Notes: generated by a model not told the origin, from the sequence alone. A stretch of DNA of 64,000 bases from Pandoraea norimbergensis (GCF_001465545.3 NZ_CP013480.3:1798001-1862000), one strand, 5' to 3'; numbered from the stretch's first letter, positions 35,008-43,345 are shown. Translations and numbers: made by a program.

Positions 35008-35964
35008 GTGGCAACGACCGATAACACCATCGAACGCTTCTTTCGGAGTGGGCTGAAGCTCGGCCATCTGCGCATTCTGGTGACGTTGGGCGAGTTGCGT
35101 CAGGTGACGCGGGTGGCTGCCGCATTCCACGTGACGCAGCCAGCCATCTCCAAGCAGATTGCCGAAGTGGAAGAGGCGCTGGGCGCACCGGTCGTGCAGC
35201 GGGTGGGTAATGCGGTTGAGCTCACGGGCATCGGGCGCGTACTGGTAGAGCGGGGCACCGAAATACTGCGGCAGATCGAACTCGCGCGGCGCGATGTGAG
35301 CGCGCTGACGGCGGGGACGGCAGGCCACGTGCGCTTCGGTGCTGTGGTGACGATTCCGCAACCGCTTATCGCCCACGCCGTGGAGTTGTTCACGCGGCGT
35401 GCGCCGACGGCATCGTTTTCGTTTGTCGAAGCCACGCTCGACCGGCTGCTCAAGATGATGGACGAGGGCAATCTCGACCTCGCGCTGGGGCGCAATCGCG
35501 TGACCGGGCATTTGCCGGTCATGCGCCACGAGTCGCTGCATCACGAGCCGTTCGTGTTTGTGGTGGGCGCCCGCCACGCGTTGGGCGGCCCCGATACGGT
35601 AGTCAGTTGGGACGACCTGCACGACGTGCGCTGGATCACCCCGATGCGCGGCTCGCCTGCCTTCGCCACGATGGTCGAAATGCTGGCCGAGCACGGCGTG
35701 ACGCTGCACCATCCGGCCATCGAATCGAGTTCGCTGGCGTTGAATCTGTCGTTGCTGCGCGGCGGCGACTTTGTCTCGATCCTGCCGCTCTCGCTCGCCC
35801 GTCGTTATGTGCAGCGGGGCAGCATGCGCGTGTTGCCGCTGCCCCCGCTGGCCCCCTTGGGCGAGGCAATTCTGTACTGGCGCGAAGACACCACCACGCC
35901 CGCCGCGCAACTCTTTGCCGCATGCCTGCGCGAGTCGTCGGCCGAGTTGATCGAGGCGGGTTGA
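35008..35964 (+). CDS. LysR family regulator of the adjacent catabolic operon
   Basis: GTG at 35008 is chosen because GAGG lies about 8 bases upstream; the product has 318 residues. The HTH (about 20-80; VTRVAAAFHVTQPAISKQIA) and effector domain resemble the GbpR-like LysR subgroup, which regulates sugar and sugar-acid uptake genes. Divergence from the MFS-SDR-dehydratase operon makes that operon its likely target. Confidence 0.88.
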   Translation: MATTDNTIERFFRSGLKLGHLRILVTLGELRQVTRVAAAFHVTQPAISKQIAEVEEALGAPVVQRVGNAVELTGIGRVLVERGTEILRQIELARRDVSALTAGTAGHVRFGAVVTIPQPLIAHAVELFTRRAPTASFSFVEATLDRLLKMMDEGNLDLALGRNRVTGHLPVMRHESLHHEPFVFVVGARHALGGPDTVVSWDDLHDVRWITPMRGSPAFATMVEMLAEHGVTLHHPAIESSSLALNLSLLRGGDFVSILPLSLARRYVQRGSMRVLPLPPLAPLGEAILYWREDTTTPAAQLFAACLRESSAELIEAG

Positions 35965-35983
35965 GTGGTGCTTATGCCGGGTC

Positions 35984-36832
35984 TTATGCCGTAGCCAGTG
36001 CGGCGCGTTTCACGCCATAGCGTGCACCCGGTGTGCCGTGACCGAGGTGCTGCGAGAGCAAACGGCGCGAGGCTTCGTGGGCGGTCCACTCGGCACCGTC
36101 CTGCAACGGGGGAATGGTGACGATTTCCCCCTGATCGAGCCCGGCCAGCGCGGCGTCGACCAAGTCTTGCGACGACATCAGCCATTCCTGCGGCAACTCG
36201 CCGTGCGGCTTGCCCGCCACATCCCAGAATTCCGTCACCGTAGCGCCGGGCAGAACTGCCTGCACGCGCACGCCCTTATCCGCCAACTCGTGATGCAGCG
36301 ATTGCGACAGCGTGAGCACGAAGGCTTTGCTTGCGCCGTAGACGCCATTCAGCAACTCGGGCGCGATGGCAACGATCGACGCAATGTTGATGATCGTGCC
36401 GTGCCCGCGCGCGACAAATCCCGGTACGGCGGCATACGTGAGCCGGGTGAGAGCGGTCACGTTGACGTCGATCATCGTGTTCATCTGTTCGACGTCGGCT
36501 TGCAGCAGCGGTGCTACGGCACCGAAGCCGGCGTTGTTGACCAGCGTGTCGATGCGGGCGTCTTCGCGCAGACGGGCTTCCACCCGGGCCTGTCCTTCGC
36601 GGGTGCCGAGATCTGCGCTGAGGATGTCGACGTGGCGGCCGGTCTCTGCCTGAATGCGTTGCGCGACGTCGCGCAGACGGTTGGTGTTGCGGGCCACGAG
36701 AATCAGATCGTGACCGCGACGGGCAAGGCGATCGGCATAGATTGCGCCGATGCCGGAGGACGCGCCGGTCACGAGGGCGGTGCCCGGTGCGCGTGAGGGG
36801 GTGGCTGTGGTGTTGACTGTGGCGTGAGACAT
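35984..36832 (-). CDS. SDR family oxidoreductase
   Basis: The ATG at 36832 has AGGA upstream and yields 282 residues; the frame extends further upstream without SDR features. TGASSGIG (23-30), NNAGFG, INIASI and YGASK give the nucleotide site and catalytic Ser-Tyr-Lys. It resembles the YqjQ/DltE-like short-chain dehydrogenases. Substrate unknown. It is divergent from the GlxA-type regulator, a common pairing for a regulator and its target. Confidence 0.87.
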   Translation of the reverse strand: MSHATVNTTATPSRAPGTALVTGASSGIGAIYADRLARRGHDLILVARNTNRLRDVAQRIQAETGRHVDILSADLGTREGQARVEARLREDARIDTLVNNAGFGAVAPLLQADVEQMNTMIDVNVTALTRLTYAAVPGFVARGHGTIINIASIVAIAPELLNGVYGASKAFVLTLSQSLHHELADKGVRVQAVLPGATVTEFWDVAGKPHGELPQEWLMSSQDLVDAALAGLDQGEIVTIPPLQDGAEWTAHEASRRLLSQHLGHGTPGARYGVKRAALATA

Positions 36833-37078
36833 GATGAATTTCCTAGGTAGATGAGTGGTGAACCAATTGCGTTGGCCGCGTGGGTCGTATTGACTGCCTT
36901 GGTGGTGTTGATACGTGACGCTGGCCAATGACTTCAGTGTGGTCTCGATTGCCAATGTCTCAAATGACAGGAAAACCACTTTTCAGGACATTTTTGTCCG
37001 GCGCCTGATCGCCACGCCGACTAGAATCGAAAGCATTGCAATCTCTCGCGCCGGTCTGCACCCGGCACGTTGTCAGCC

Positions 37079-38026
37079 ATGGCGCTACGCATCGGGTTGG
37101 TGGTGTATCCGGGGTTTCAGATGATTTCGCTCGCGGCGATGTCCGTTTTCGAGATCGCCAATTTCGGGCGGCCGGCGCCGCTCTACGACGTGAGCGTTGT
37201 CTCCGTGTCGGGCGGACTGGTGCGCGATTCCACAGGCATATCGGTGGCGACCGAGGCGATTGGCCGGCGGCGCTTTGACACGCTGTTGGTGGCGGGGGCA
37301 ACGGTCGTGATGCCGACCGAGCCGGCACTGATCGCGGCGTTGCGTCGTGTCTCGCCGCGTATGCGGCGAATGGCGAGCATTTGTTCCGGCGCCTTCGTGC
37401 TGGCCGACACGGGCCTGCTCAATGGGCGCCGGGCGACCACGCACTGGGGGCAGGCGCATGCGCTTGCGCAGAACTATCCCGAGGTGATCGTCGAAGAGGA
37501 TCGCATCTTCATCAATGACGGCCACGTGTGGACGTCGGCCGGGATGACGGCGGGCGTCGATCTGGCGCTCGCACTGGTCGAAGCAGATTTTGGCGGCGAG
37601 GTTGCACGGGAGGCGTCGCGCCAACTGGTGGTGCACTACCGGCGCACCGGCGGGCAGTCGCAGTTCTCGACGTTATCCACGTTGGAGCCGAATTCGGATC
37701 GGGTGCGTACCGCGCTCGCGTATGCCCGAGAACATTTACGCGAACCGTTGTCGGTGGAACAACTCGCCGCGCAGGTGCATTGGAGCGCGCGCCATTTCAG
37801 CCGCGAATTTACGTTGCAGACCGGACTCACACCGGCCAAGGCCATTGAGAAGTTGCGACTCGAAGCCGCGCAGGCGCTGCTTGAAGATGGCGAAGCGTCG
37901 ATTGCGCGGGTGGCGGACATCACCGGTTTCGGCGACGAAGAGCGCATGCGTCGCGCCTTTGTTCGCACACTGGGCAAGCCACCACAGGCGCTGTTGCGTG
38001 AGGCGAGGGAGCGCGTTCGCGCCTGA
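37079..38026 (+). CDS. GlxA-type AraC family regulator (DJ-1/PfpI-like N-domain)
   Basis: The 315-residue protein has an N-terminal DJ-1/PfpI-like amidotransferase fold (about 1-180), including SICSGAFVLADTGLLNGR, and a C-terminal AraC helix-turn-helix pair (about 210-310). The latter includes LSVEQLAAQVHWSARHFSRE and IARVADITGFGDEERMRRAF. The Cys at the nucleophile elbow (SICSG) is kept. It probably activates the divergent SDR gene in response to an aldehyde or related compound. The ATG at 37079 lacks a clear Shine-Dalgarno. Confidence 0.9.
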   Translation: MALRIGLVVYPGFQMISLAAMSVFEIANFGRPAPLYDVSVVSVSGGLVRDSTGISVATEAIGRRRFDTLLVAGATVVMPTEPALIAALRRVSPRMRRMASICSGAFVLADTGLLNGRRATTHWGQAHALAQNYPEVIVEEDRIFINDGHVWTSAGMTAGVDLALALVEADFGGEVAREASRQLVVHYRRTGGQSQFSTLSTLEPNSDRVRTALAYAREHLREPLSVEQLAAQVHWSARHFSREFTLQTGLTPAKAIEKLRLEAAQALLEDGEASIARVADITGFGDEERMRRAFVRTLGKPPQALLREARERVRA

Positions 38027-38165
38027 TCCGGTCGCGCCAGCCGGGCGGGGCGCGCACGGGTGTATCGCTCGCCACGACAGTGACCATTTGGCCGTCATGC
38101 GGCGCTAATCCAGCATTCATGCGGGCTTCATGCGAAAACGGACAGGCAAAACGGGCCGCTTTCGC

Positions 38166-38215
38166 CGAGGTGCAGGTTGTAAGCGTTTCATGAACGAAAC
38201 ACTTTCTGCACCTCG
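38166..38215. promoter_or_regulatory. Nested inverted repeat, candidate enhancer site
   Basis: CGAGGTGCAG (38166-38175) pairs perfectly with CTGCACCTCG (38206-38215). Inside is GTTTCATGAACGAAAC (38185-38200). The GTTTC/GAAAC half-sites recall the palindrome upstream of prpB. Confidence 0.55.
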
Positions 38216-38255
38216 ACCTTCGATGTCTCGCAAATCTAATTAATAGTTCTTTATA

Positions 38256-38268
38256 AATCAATGGGTTG
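38256..38268. promoter_or_regulatory. IHF consensus site
   Basis: AATCAATGGGTTG fits the IHF consensus WATCAANNNNTTR at every defined position, in an AT-rich stretch between the inverted repeat and the sigma-54-like element. Confidence 0.5.
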
Positions 38269-38274
38269 AGTGCG

Positions 38275-38290
38275 CTGGCACGAAATTCGC
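38275..38290 (+). promoter_or_regulatory. Sigma-54-like -24/-12 element
   Basis: CTGGCACGAAATTCGC keeps GG-N10-GC and the full TGGCACG box; the -12 box has TCGC instead of TTGC. It would start a transcript about 185 bases before the ATG at 38487. Confidence 0.5.
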
Positions 38291-38486
38291 GTACATGAAG
38301 CGTGTATGGCGAAGCGCCAACCCGGATTTCCGCAGGCTGTTGGCAAGGGGTTCCTGTGCATTTGTGCACGGGCCGGCCCAGTATTGCCCGCGTTTTTCGT
38401 AGCTGCGCTCACGCCGTAATGCCGGACCTTTTGGCGGGGTCGGGTGTGTTCCGAAGTGAGTCGTGCGCGTGCGCGGGGAGGGGACC

Positions 38487-39251
38487 ATGAACGGGTTCAA
38501 GGCGACATTAGTAGGGGCAGCAGCAGCGTTGATGCTCTGCGGAATTGCGATTAATGCTACCTATGCGGCCGGTGGCGGCGGTGGCGGGCGCGGCGGAGGC
38601 GGTGGCATCGGCTTCGGCGGCGGCGGCGGTATCGGAAACGGTGGCTTCGGCGGCCTCGGCGGATTTGGTGGCACCGGAACAGGGACGGGCACAGGTCCCG
38701 GCGGTGTCGGAATTGGCGGCTGCGGCTGCGGGAGCCACGGTAGCAGCTCCGGCGGCAGCAGCTCTGGCGGTAGCAGTTCAGGTGGTAGCAGCTCCGGCGG
38801 CAGTAGCTCTGGCGGTAGCAGCTCAGGTGGTAGCAGCTCCGGCGGCAGTAGCTCAGGTGGCAGTAGCTCGGGTGGAAGCAGCTCTGGCGGCAGTTCCAGT
38901 GGCGGCAGCTCCGGCGGTAGCAGCTCAGGCGGCAGCTCAGGCGGGAGTTCAGGCGGCAGCTCAGGCGGGAGTTCAGGCGGCAGCTCAGGCGGGAGTTCAG
39001 GCGGCAGCTCCGGCGGCAGTTCCGGCGGCAGCTCGGGCGGGAGCTCAGGCGGCAGTTCGGGCGGCAGCTCAGGTGGCGGCATTGGCTCAGGTAGTAGCGG
39101 CGGCGGCGGCGGTGTTGCTGGCCCCGGCGGGCGCGGACTGGGCGGAGCGGCGGGCGGCGGCGGACTTTCCGCGTTCGGTGGTCCGGGCAATGTCGGCGCA
39201 GGCGGCGGATGTTCGATGAATGGCCAGGGCGGCGAAGAGCCGTGCCCCTGA
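38487..39251 (+). CDS. Secreted Gly/Ser-repeat protein
   Basis: The ATG at 38487 follows a GGAGGGG stretch and gives 254 residues. A Sec signal peptide (NGFKATLVGAAAALMLCGIA, cleavage near residue 28) precedes a Gly-rich segment. A long low-complexity block of GGSSS and then GGSSG units follows (38743-39077), then a Gly-rich C-terminus with two Cys. No domain is recognised. It is probably an extended, flexible exported protein. Repeat number is likely to vary. The terminator at 39431 closes the unit. Confidence 0.75.
   Translation: MNGFKATLVGAAAALMLCGIAINATYAAGGGGGGRGGGGGIGFGGGGGIGNGGFGGLGGFGGTGTGTGTGPGGVGIGGCGCGSHGSSSGGSSSGGSSSGGSSSGGSSSGGSSSGGSSSGGSSSGGSSSGGSSSGGSSSGGSSGGSSSGGSSGGSSGGSSGGSSGGSSGGSSGGSSGGSSGGSSGGSSGGSSGGSSGGGIGSGSSGGGGGVAGPGGRGLGGAAGGGGLSAFGGPGNVGAGGGCSMNGQGGEEPCP
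38743..39077 (+). repeat. Tandem 15/12-base repeats encoding GGSSS / GGSSG
   Basis: About two dozen degenerate copies of agcagctcnggcggt-like units, shorter (12 bases) in the second half. Array is continuous, in frame and without spacers. Confidence 0.85.
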
Positions 39252-39430
39252 GTCAGTGGCGGTGGCGGGCCCGCACGCGTTCGGCACAGCGCGTGCGGGG
39301 TCTGTCCAGAGATCAAGTTGGCTAGCGAGTTTCGCAGGTTGTTCGTCGGTTCCTGACGCGACCGGCTGCCGGTGTTACCGTCAGCCGTGCCACCCCCCCG
39401 GCCCGTGATCAGGCTGTTCTCCCGGCGAAG

Positions 39431-39463
39431 CGCCCCTTCGGTTATCCGAAGGGGCGTTTTTTT
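39431..39463 (+). terminator. Rho-independent terminator after the Gly/Ser-repeat gene
   Basis: Perfect 11-bp stem (39431-39441 with 39446-39456), ttat loop, seven T residues, 180 bases after the stop codon. Confidence 0.9.
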
Positions 39464-39567
39464 GTGCGCGCGCGTTGATCCATGTCTCAACCCACTTCCT
39501 CGTGATTTGCCTGCGCTATCGATGCCGGTAAGGGATATCGAAATGCCGATAATGTATTTCGCGTTAA

Positions 39568-39671
39568 CCCCTATCTATGGCAGCATCCGGGTCTGGGTTG
39601 CTGCCGGCTGGCCTTAGGGGGAACAGGCGCTAACCGCGCGCTGGCACCTGTGACGGCACCTCGCAGCCGTC
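39568..39671 (+). other. Possible structured leader of the metQ-like gene
   Basis: An outer CCCCTA (39568-39573) / TAGGGG (39615-39620) pair encloses a GGCAGCA (39579-39585) / TGCTGCC (39599-39605) hairpin. GACGGC (39652-39657) pairs with GCCGTC (39666-39671). The three helices lie in the 175 bases before the ATG. I do not match them to a known riboswitch. Confidence 0.4.
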
Positions 39672-39743
39672 ATACCGCGCAGACGACCCTTGCGACCCAA
39701 CAGGTTCCAATAAGTCAAACAAGCATCGAAGGAGAAATCGAAC

Positions 39744-40547
39744 ATGCTGTCCCGTCAACTGATCAACGCATTCATCGGCGCAACGTTTGCGCTCGCTTCG
39801 CTCGGCGCTTCGGCCCAAACGGCTGATAAGCCCCTCAAGGTCGGCACCATGGCCGGCTCGGATGCGCAGATCTTCGAAGTCGTGAAGAAAGTGGCCCATC
39901 AACGCGGCCTCGAAATCAAGATCATCGAATTCAGCGACTACGCCCAACCGAACGCCGCGCTCGACGCCGGCGATCTCGACGCGAATGGCTTCCAACACAA
40001 GCCATTTCTGGACAGCCAGGTCAAGGACCGTGGCTACAAGCTCGTGACCGCAGGCCTCACGTACGTGTCGCCGCTGGGCTTCTACTCGAAGAAGTACAAG
40101 TCGCTGAAGGATCTGCCCAACGGTGCCAAGGTCGGTATCCAGAACGACCCGTCGAACGGCAGCCGCGCACTGCTGCTGCTCCAGAAGGAAGGTCTGATCA
40201 AGCTGCGCGCCGGCCTCGAAGGCAAGAACGCCACGCCGCTCGACATCGCCGAAAACCCGAAGAAGCTGAAGATCGTCGAACTGGAAGCCGCCCAACTGCC
40301 GCGCGCACTGCCGGATCTGGACGCTGCGTCGATCAACACGAACTTCGCCGCGCAAGCCGGTCTGGTGCCGCAGCGTGACGCCATCGCCATCGAAGACCTG
40401 AAGGGCCCGTACGCCAACCTGATCGCCGTGCGTGCGCAAGACCTGAACAAGCCGTGGGTCAAGCAACTGGTCGATGCCTACCACTCGGACGAAGTGAAGG
40501 AATTCATCAAGACGCAGTTCAAGGGTGCGCTGATCGCGACCTGGTAA
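39744..40547 (+). CDS. metQ: MetQ/NlpA family ABC transporter substrate-binding protein
   Basis: GGAG lies before the ATG; the product has 267 residues. A Sec signal peptide ends near ASAQ (about residue 25); there is no lipobox Cys, so it should be a soluble periplasmic protein unlike E. coli MetQ. The family core is clear: VGTMAGSDAQIFEVVKKVA, EFSDYAQPNAALDAGDLDAN, KVGIQNDPSNGSRALLLLQ and INTNFAAQAGL. The usual ligand is methionine. No metN or metI is adjacent, so the partner transporter or the exact ligand is uncertain. Confidence 0.88.
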   Translation: MLSRQLINAFIGATFALASLGASAQTADKPLKVGTMAGSDAQIFEVVKKVAHQRGLEIKIIEFSDYAQPNAALDAGDLDANGFQHKPFLDSQVKDRGYKLVTAGLTYVSPLGFYSKKYKSLKDLPNGAKVGIQNDPSNGSRALLLLQKEGLIKLRAGLEGKNATPLDIAENPKKLKIVELEAAQLPRALPDLDAASINTNFAAQAGLVPQRDAIAIEDLKGPYANLIAVRAQDLNKPWVKQLVDAYHSDEVKEFIKTQFKGALIATW

Positions 40548-40591
40548 GTCTTGACGGCGCTTCTGGCGCCGATGCAGGCAAGCTGACGAAA

Positions 40592-40626
40592 AGCGGGCTC
40601 AGTCGTGAACTGAGCCCGCTTTTTTC
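40592..40626 (+). terminator. Rho-independent terminator after metQ
   Basis: Perfect 12-bp stem (40592-40603 with 40609-40620), 5-nt loop, then TTTTTC. Confidence 0.92.
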
Positions 40627-40712
40627 ATGCCGTGGCAACGAATAAATGACGTCGCAGGCGGGGCAACCCTTGACTAGAATGGAATCGACATTCCGATCGA
40701 CAGGAGGTTGCC

Positions 40713-40877
40713 ATGTCCATGATCAATGTCTCGATGATGCTGGTAGCGCTACTGGTGGGGTTCGCGATCGGCATGCTCGTAGATCACTTCTGGGTGACGC
40801 ACCACGACGAGTCAGGCCCCGAGCACAAACGCCTCGACTGGCACGATATGTGGGAGCGTATCCGCCACCAGCATTAA
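40713..40877 (+). CDS. 54-residue single-pass membrane protein
   Basis: A perfect AGGAGG lies 5 bases before the ATG. The product opens with one hydrophobic helix (about residues 4-24: INVSMMLVALLVGFAIGMLV) and ends in a charged His/Asp/Trp-rich cytosolic or periplasmic tail. I do not know a family. It stands alone after the metQ terminator. Its TAA (40875-40877) overlaps the prpR stop codon (40874-40876) on the opposite strand by sharing the palindrome ttaa. Confidence 0.65.
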   Translation: MSMINVSMMLVALLVGFAIGMLVDHFWVTHHDESGPEHKRLDWHDMWERIRHQH

Positions 40878-42952
40878 CGCAGCTTTCGCCACAGCGTCGA
40901 ACGGCTGATGCCGAGCGCTTCGCATGCCGCCATGCGGTCACCACCGCAGGCGGCAAGCGTCGTGTGAATGCGCTCAAGTTCAGCGGCGGCGCGGCGCTCG
41001 CGGCCGGTCAGCGGCGCTTCGGCAGGTGTGTTCGCCTGATCTGCGTTCGCACGTATTTCCCGGCCGCCGTTCGTTTTTGAAACATCCTGCAAATCCCGCG
41101 AAGTCTCGGACTGCGCTGCGCCGCCCAACTCCGGCGCAATCTCGATCAATCGCGCACGGCTGATTTCGCGCGCATTCACGACGTCGGCACACACCACCGC
41201 AATACGCTCCAGCAGATTCTCCAACTCGCGCACATTGCCCGGCCAGCGATACATGGCGAGCAGCGGCAGCAGCGACGCTTGCAGCGCATCGACGCTCATG
41301 CGCGCCCCTGCCCGCGCAAGCGCCCGTTCGAGAAACAGTGGTGTGAGGCGCGGCAAATCTTCCATGCGCTCGCGCAACGGCGGCAACACCATGCGCAGAA
41401 TGTTAAGGCGGTAATACAAGTCCTCGCGAAACACACCGGCCGCCACTTGCTGGCGCAAATCGCGGTGCGTCGCAGCAATGACCCGAACGTCACACGGAAT
41501 CGGTTCGTTGGCGCCCAAGCGCAGCACTTCCCGCTCCTGCAACACGCGCAACAAACGCGTCTGCAACGGCATCGGCATCTCGCCAATTTCATCGAGAAAG
41601 ATCGTGCCGTTATGGGCGGTCTCGAACAGCCCCGCCTTGCCGCCGCGCCGCGCGCCGGAGAACGCGCCGTCCTCGTAACCGAACAACTCGCTTTCCAGCA
41701 ACGTTTCCGGAAATGCCGCGCAGTTGATTGCGACGAACGGGTAGTCACGCCGCCGGCTCGCGTTATGAATGCCTTGCGCCAGCAACTCCTTGCCGGTGCC
41801 GCTCTCGCCATGCACCAACACGGTCGAATCGGTTTGCGCGTAGCGGCGTGCGAGGGCACGCACGTGTGTCATCGCCGCCGAGTCGCCGATCAGATCATCG
41901 AGCCGGTAGCGTGCCACCAGATGCCGTGGCCGATGCCGCGAGCGCAGCGAACGGTCCACCCGCGCGAACGCCTGTGAATCCTGACAAGTGAGGAGTGCCC
42001 CCGTGAGCGTGCCCTGATCGAGCAGGGGAATGCGGTTGACCACCCATGTCTTGCCCGCCATCGTGACGATGGCCTCCAGCTCGGCACTCGCGCTTTCCAG
42101 CGTGCGCGAAATGTCGAGCCCAGGCGCAATCGAGTCCAGCGGCCGGCCGACGACGTCGGCGACCGTTACGCCCAGCATGCCCGCCATCGAGGCATTCATC
42201 GCTTCGATGCGTCCATTCAGATCGACCGCCGCGACGCCTTCGCGAAGGTGGCGCAGCACGGTGTCGAGCCGCTCGCGGCGCTGCGCTTCGATGCGCCCGA
42301 AGCGAGCCACTTCAAGCGCGGTGTCGAAGGCGGCGCGCACGGAGTCCTGCGAATACAGAAACACACCAGTGAGGCCCGCGCGTTCGGCCAGTTCGGTCAC
42401 GAGGCCGGGGCCGACGATGACTTCCGCGCCCTCATCGCGCAGACGGTGAACAAGGTCATCCGCATCGTGCGCATCGAGATAGGCGTGCTGCGAAATGTCG
42501 AGACCGAAGGCATGCTTGAAGCGCTCGAATTCCGGCGCCGGGCGTGCATAGGACACAAGGGCGATGCGTGAGGCGGGCGACGTCGACGGCAGCGCGCGGC
42601 GTGCGCGTGCCAGTGCATGCATGACGTCGAAGCCGGTCACTTTGACAAGCACCACAGGCAACGCGACGCGCTCGCGCAGAAATGCGCCGTTCGAGCCTGC
42701 TGCGACGATACCGTCGACACTGCCTGCGGGCAGCCGCTCGAGCGCTTCGATGACCGCCTCGTAACCCTTGTCGATGATCTCCACGTCGGCCTGCGCCGCG
42801 TAGTCGGGAACGATGTCGCGATACAACTCACCGAGCTTGCTGATGCCGACCGCCCAGATCACCGGCTTGCGCACGGCGGTGGCAGGCAGTGCGATGCCAG
42901 AGCGCGACAACGCAAGCGGCAGACGGGACGGGTCGGACGGGGAGGCTGGCAT
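40874..42952 (-). CDS. prpR: PrpR, sigma-54-dependent activator of propionate catabolism
   Basis: The 692-residue protein has the PrpR N-terminal sensor domain (about 30-200), a PAS-like segment (about 225-330), an AAA+ domain and a C-terminal Fis-type helix-turn-helix (GGDRMAACEALGISRSTLWR). Walker A is GESGTGKE near residue 385 and Walker B is IFLDEIG. The sigma-54-contacting loop reads GAFSGA rather than the usual GAFTGA. It should bind 2-methylcitrate, recognise the upstream palindrome and activate the divergent prpB operon at a -24/-12 promoter. Confidence 0.93.
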   Translation of the reverse strand: MPASPSDPSRLPLALSRSGIALPATAVRKPVIWAVGISKLGELYRDIVPDYAAQADVEIIDKGYEAVIEALERLPAGSVDGIVAAGSNGAFLRERVALPVVLVKVTGFDVMHALARARRALPSTSPASRIALVSYARPAPEFERFKHAFGLDISQHAYLDAHDADDLVHRLRDEGAEVIVGPGLVTELAERAGLTGVFLYSQDSVRAAFDTALEVARFGRIEAQRRERLDTVLRHLREGVAAVDLNGRIEAMNASMAGMLGVTVADVVGRPLDSIAPGLDISRTLESASAELEAIVTMAGKTWVVNRIPLLDQGTLTGALLTCQDSQAFARVDRSLRSRHRPRHLVARYRLDDLIGDSAAMTHVRALARRYAQTDSTVLVHGESGTGKELLAQGIHNASRRRDYPFVAINCAAFPETLLESELFGYEDGAFSGARRGGKAGLFETAHNGTIFLDEIGEMPMPLQTRLLRVLQEREVLRLGANEPIPCDVRVIAATHRDLRQQVAAGVFREDLYYRLNILRMVLPPLRERMEDLPRLTPLFLERALARAGARMSVDALQASLLPLLAMYRWPGNVRELENLLERIAVVCADVVNAREISRARLIEIAPELGGAAQSETSRDLQDVSKTNGGREIRANADQANTPAEAPLTGRERRAAAELERIHTTLAACGGDRMAACEALGISRSTLWRKLR

Positions 42953-43062
42953 GCGCAGATCCTGAGTGGCTTGGCGACGAGGGAAGGGGGACGCAACATC
43001 CCGCTATCGCCGCGAAACGAATCGCGCTATCGTAGCACGGTGTCTCAAATGTTCCATTTTAT

Positions 43063-43077
43063 GTTTCAAAATGAAAC
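43063..43077. promoter_or_regulatory. Candidate PrpR enhancer site
   Basis: Perfect palindrome GTTTCA-AAA-TGAAAC, about 145 bases upstream of the -24 box, a normal enhancer distance. Assignment to PrpR is by position and context. Confidence 0.6.
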
Positions 43078-43127
43078 CGATTGCGACGTACAAAGCATTC
43101 CCAAGAGAGACCGAGCCTCGCGGCACT

Positions 43128-43141
43128 TGACGTAAACGTCA
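43128..43141. promoter_or_regulatory. TGACGT-AA-ACGTCA palindrome
   Basis: A perfect 6-bp inverted repeat with a 2-base spacer lies 80 bases before the sigma-54 promoter. It may bind a second regulator. Confidence 0.45.
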
Positions 43142-43219
43142 CAAGCGCGCCAAATTTCCGCTGCTAAATGAATGTGTTAGCGGCGTCGTGAGAATCGCCG
43201 CCGCGATGAGGGCTGCCCG

Positions 43220-43236
43220 CTGGCACGCCCATTGCT
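43220..43236 (+). promoter_or_regulatory. Sigma-54 promoter of the prpBC-acnD-prpF operon
   Basis: CTGGCACGCCCATTGCT matches the consensus YTGGCACGNNNNTTGCW at every defined position. Transcription should start near 43247, about 100 bases before the prpB GTG. Confidence 0.85.
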
Positions 43237-43345
43237 ATCTACAAGCCGCTACTTAAGAAATATCCACCGCTTCAAGCGGAAACCGCACGTATCAACGCAC
43301 ACTCACCGCGCCTGCGATCGGGCGCAACACGACCGAGGGACTCAA

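Larger units (their letters stand above)
38027..38486. other. 460-base regulatory region of the Gly/Ser-repeat gene
   Basis: No gene is seen. It contains, in order, a 50-base nested inverted repeat, an AT-rich stretch with an IHF consensus match and a GG-N10-GC element, described separately. Together they resemble an enhancer-dependent sigma-54 promoter. Confidence 0.55.
39252..39743. other. 492-base spacer between the repeat protein and metQ genes
   Basis: It holds the terminator at 39431-39463 and a run of inverted repeats at 39568-39671 described separately. No gene is supported. Confidence 0.55.
42953..43345. other. 393-base prpR-prpB divergent control region
   Basis: It contains a GTTTCA/TGAAAC palindrome, a TGACGT/ACGTCA palindrome, an IHF-like site (43167-43179, one mismatch to WATCAANNNNTTR) and the sigma-54 promoter. 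No gene lies here. Confidence 0.7.

Noticed and set aside
38743..39077. Possible CRISPR-like array
   Set aside because: Repeats are contiguous, in frame and lack unique spacers; it is a protein repeat.
38561..39490. Long minus-strand frame reading PPELPPEL/LLPPEL repeats
   Set aside because: It is the complement of the Gly/Ser-repeat gene; the plus strand has the signal peptide, GGAGG and terminator.
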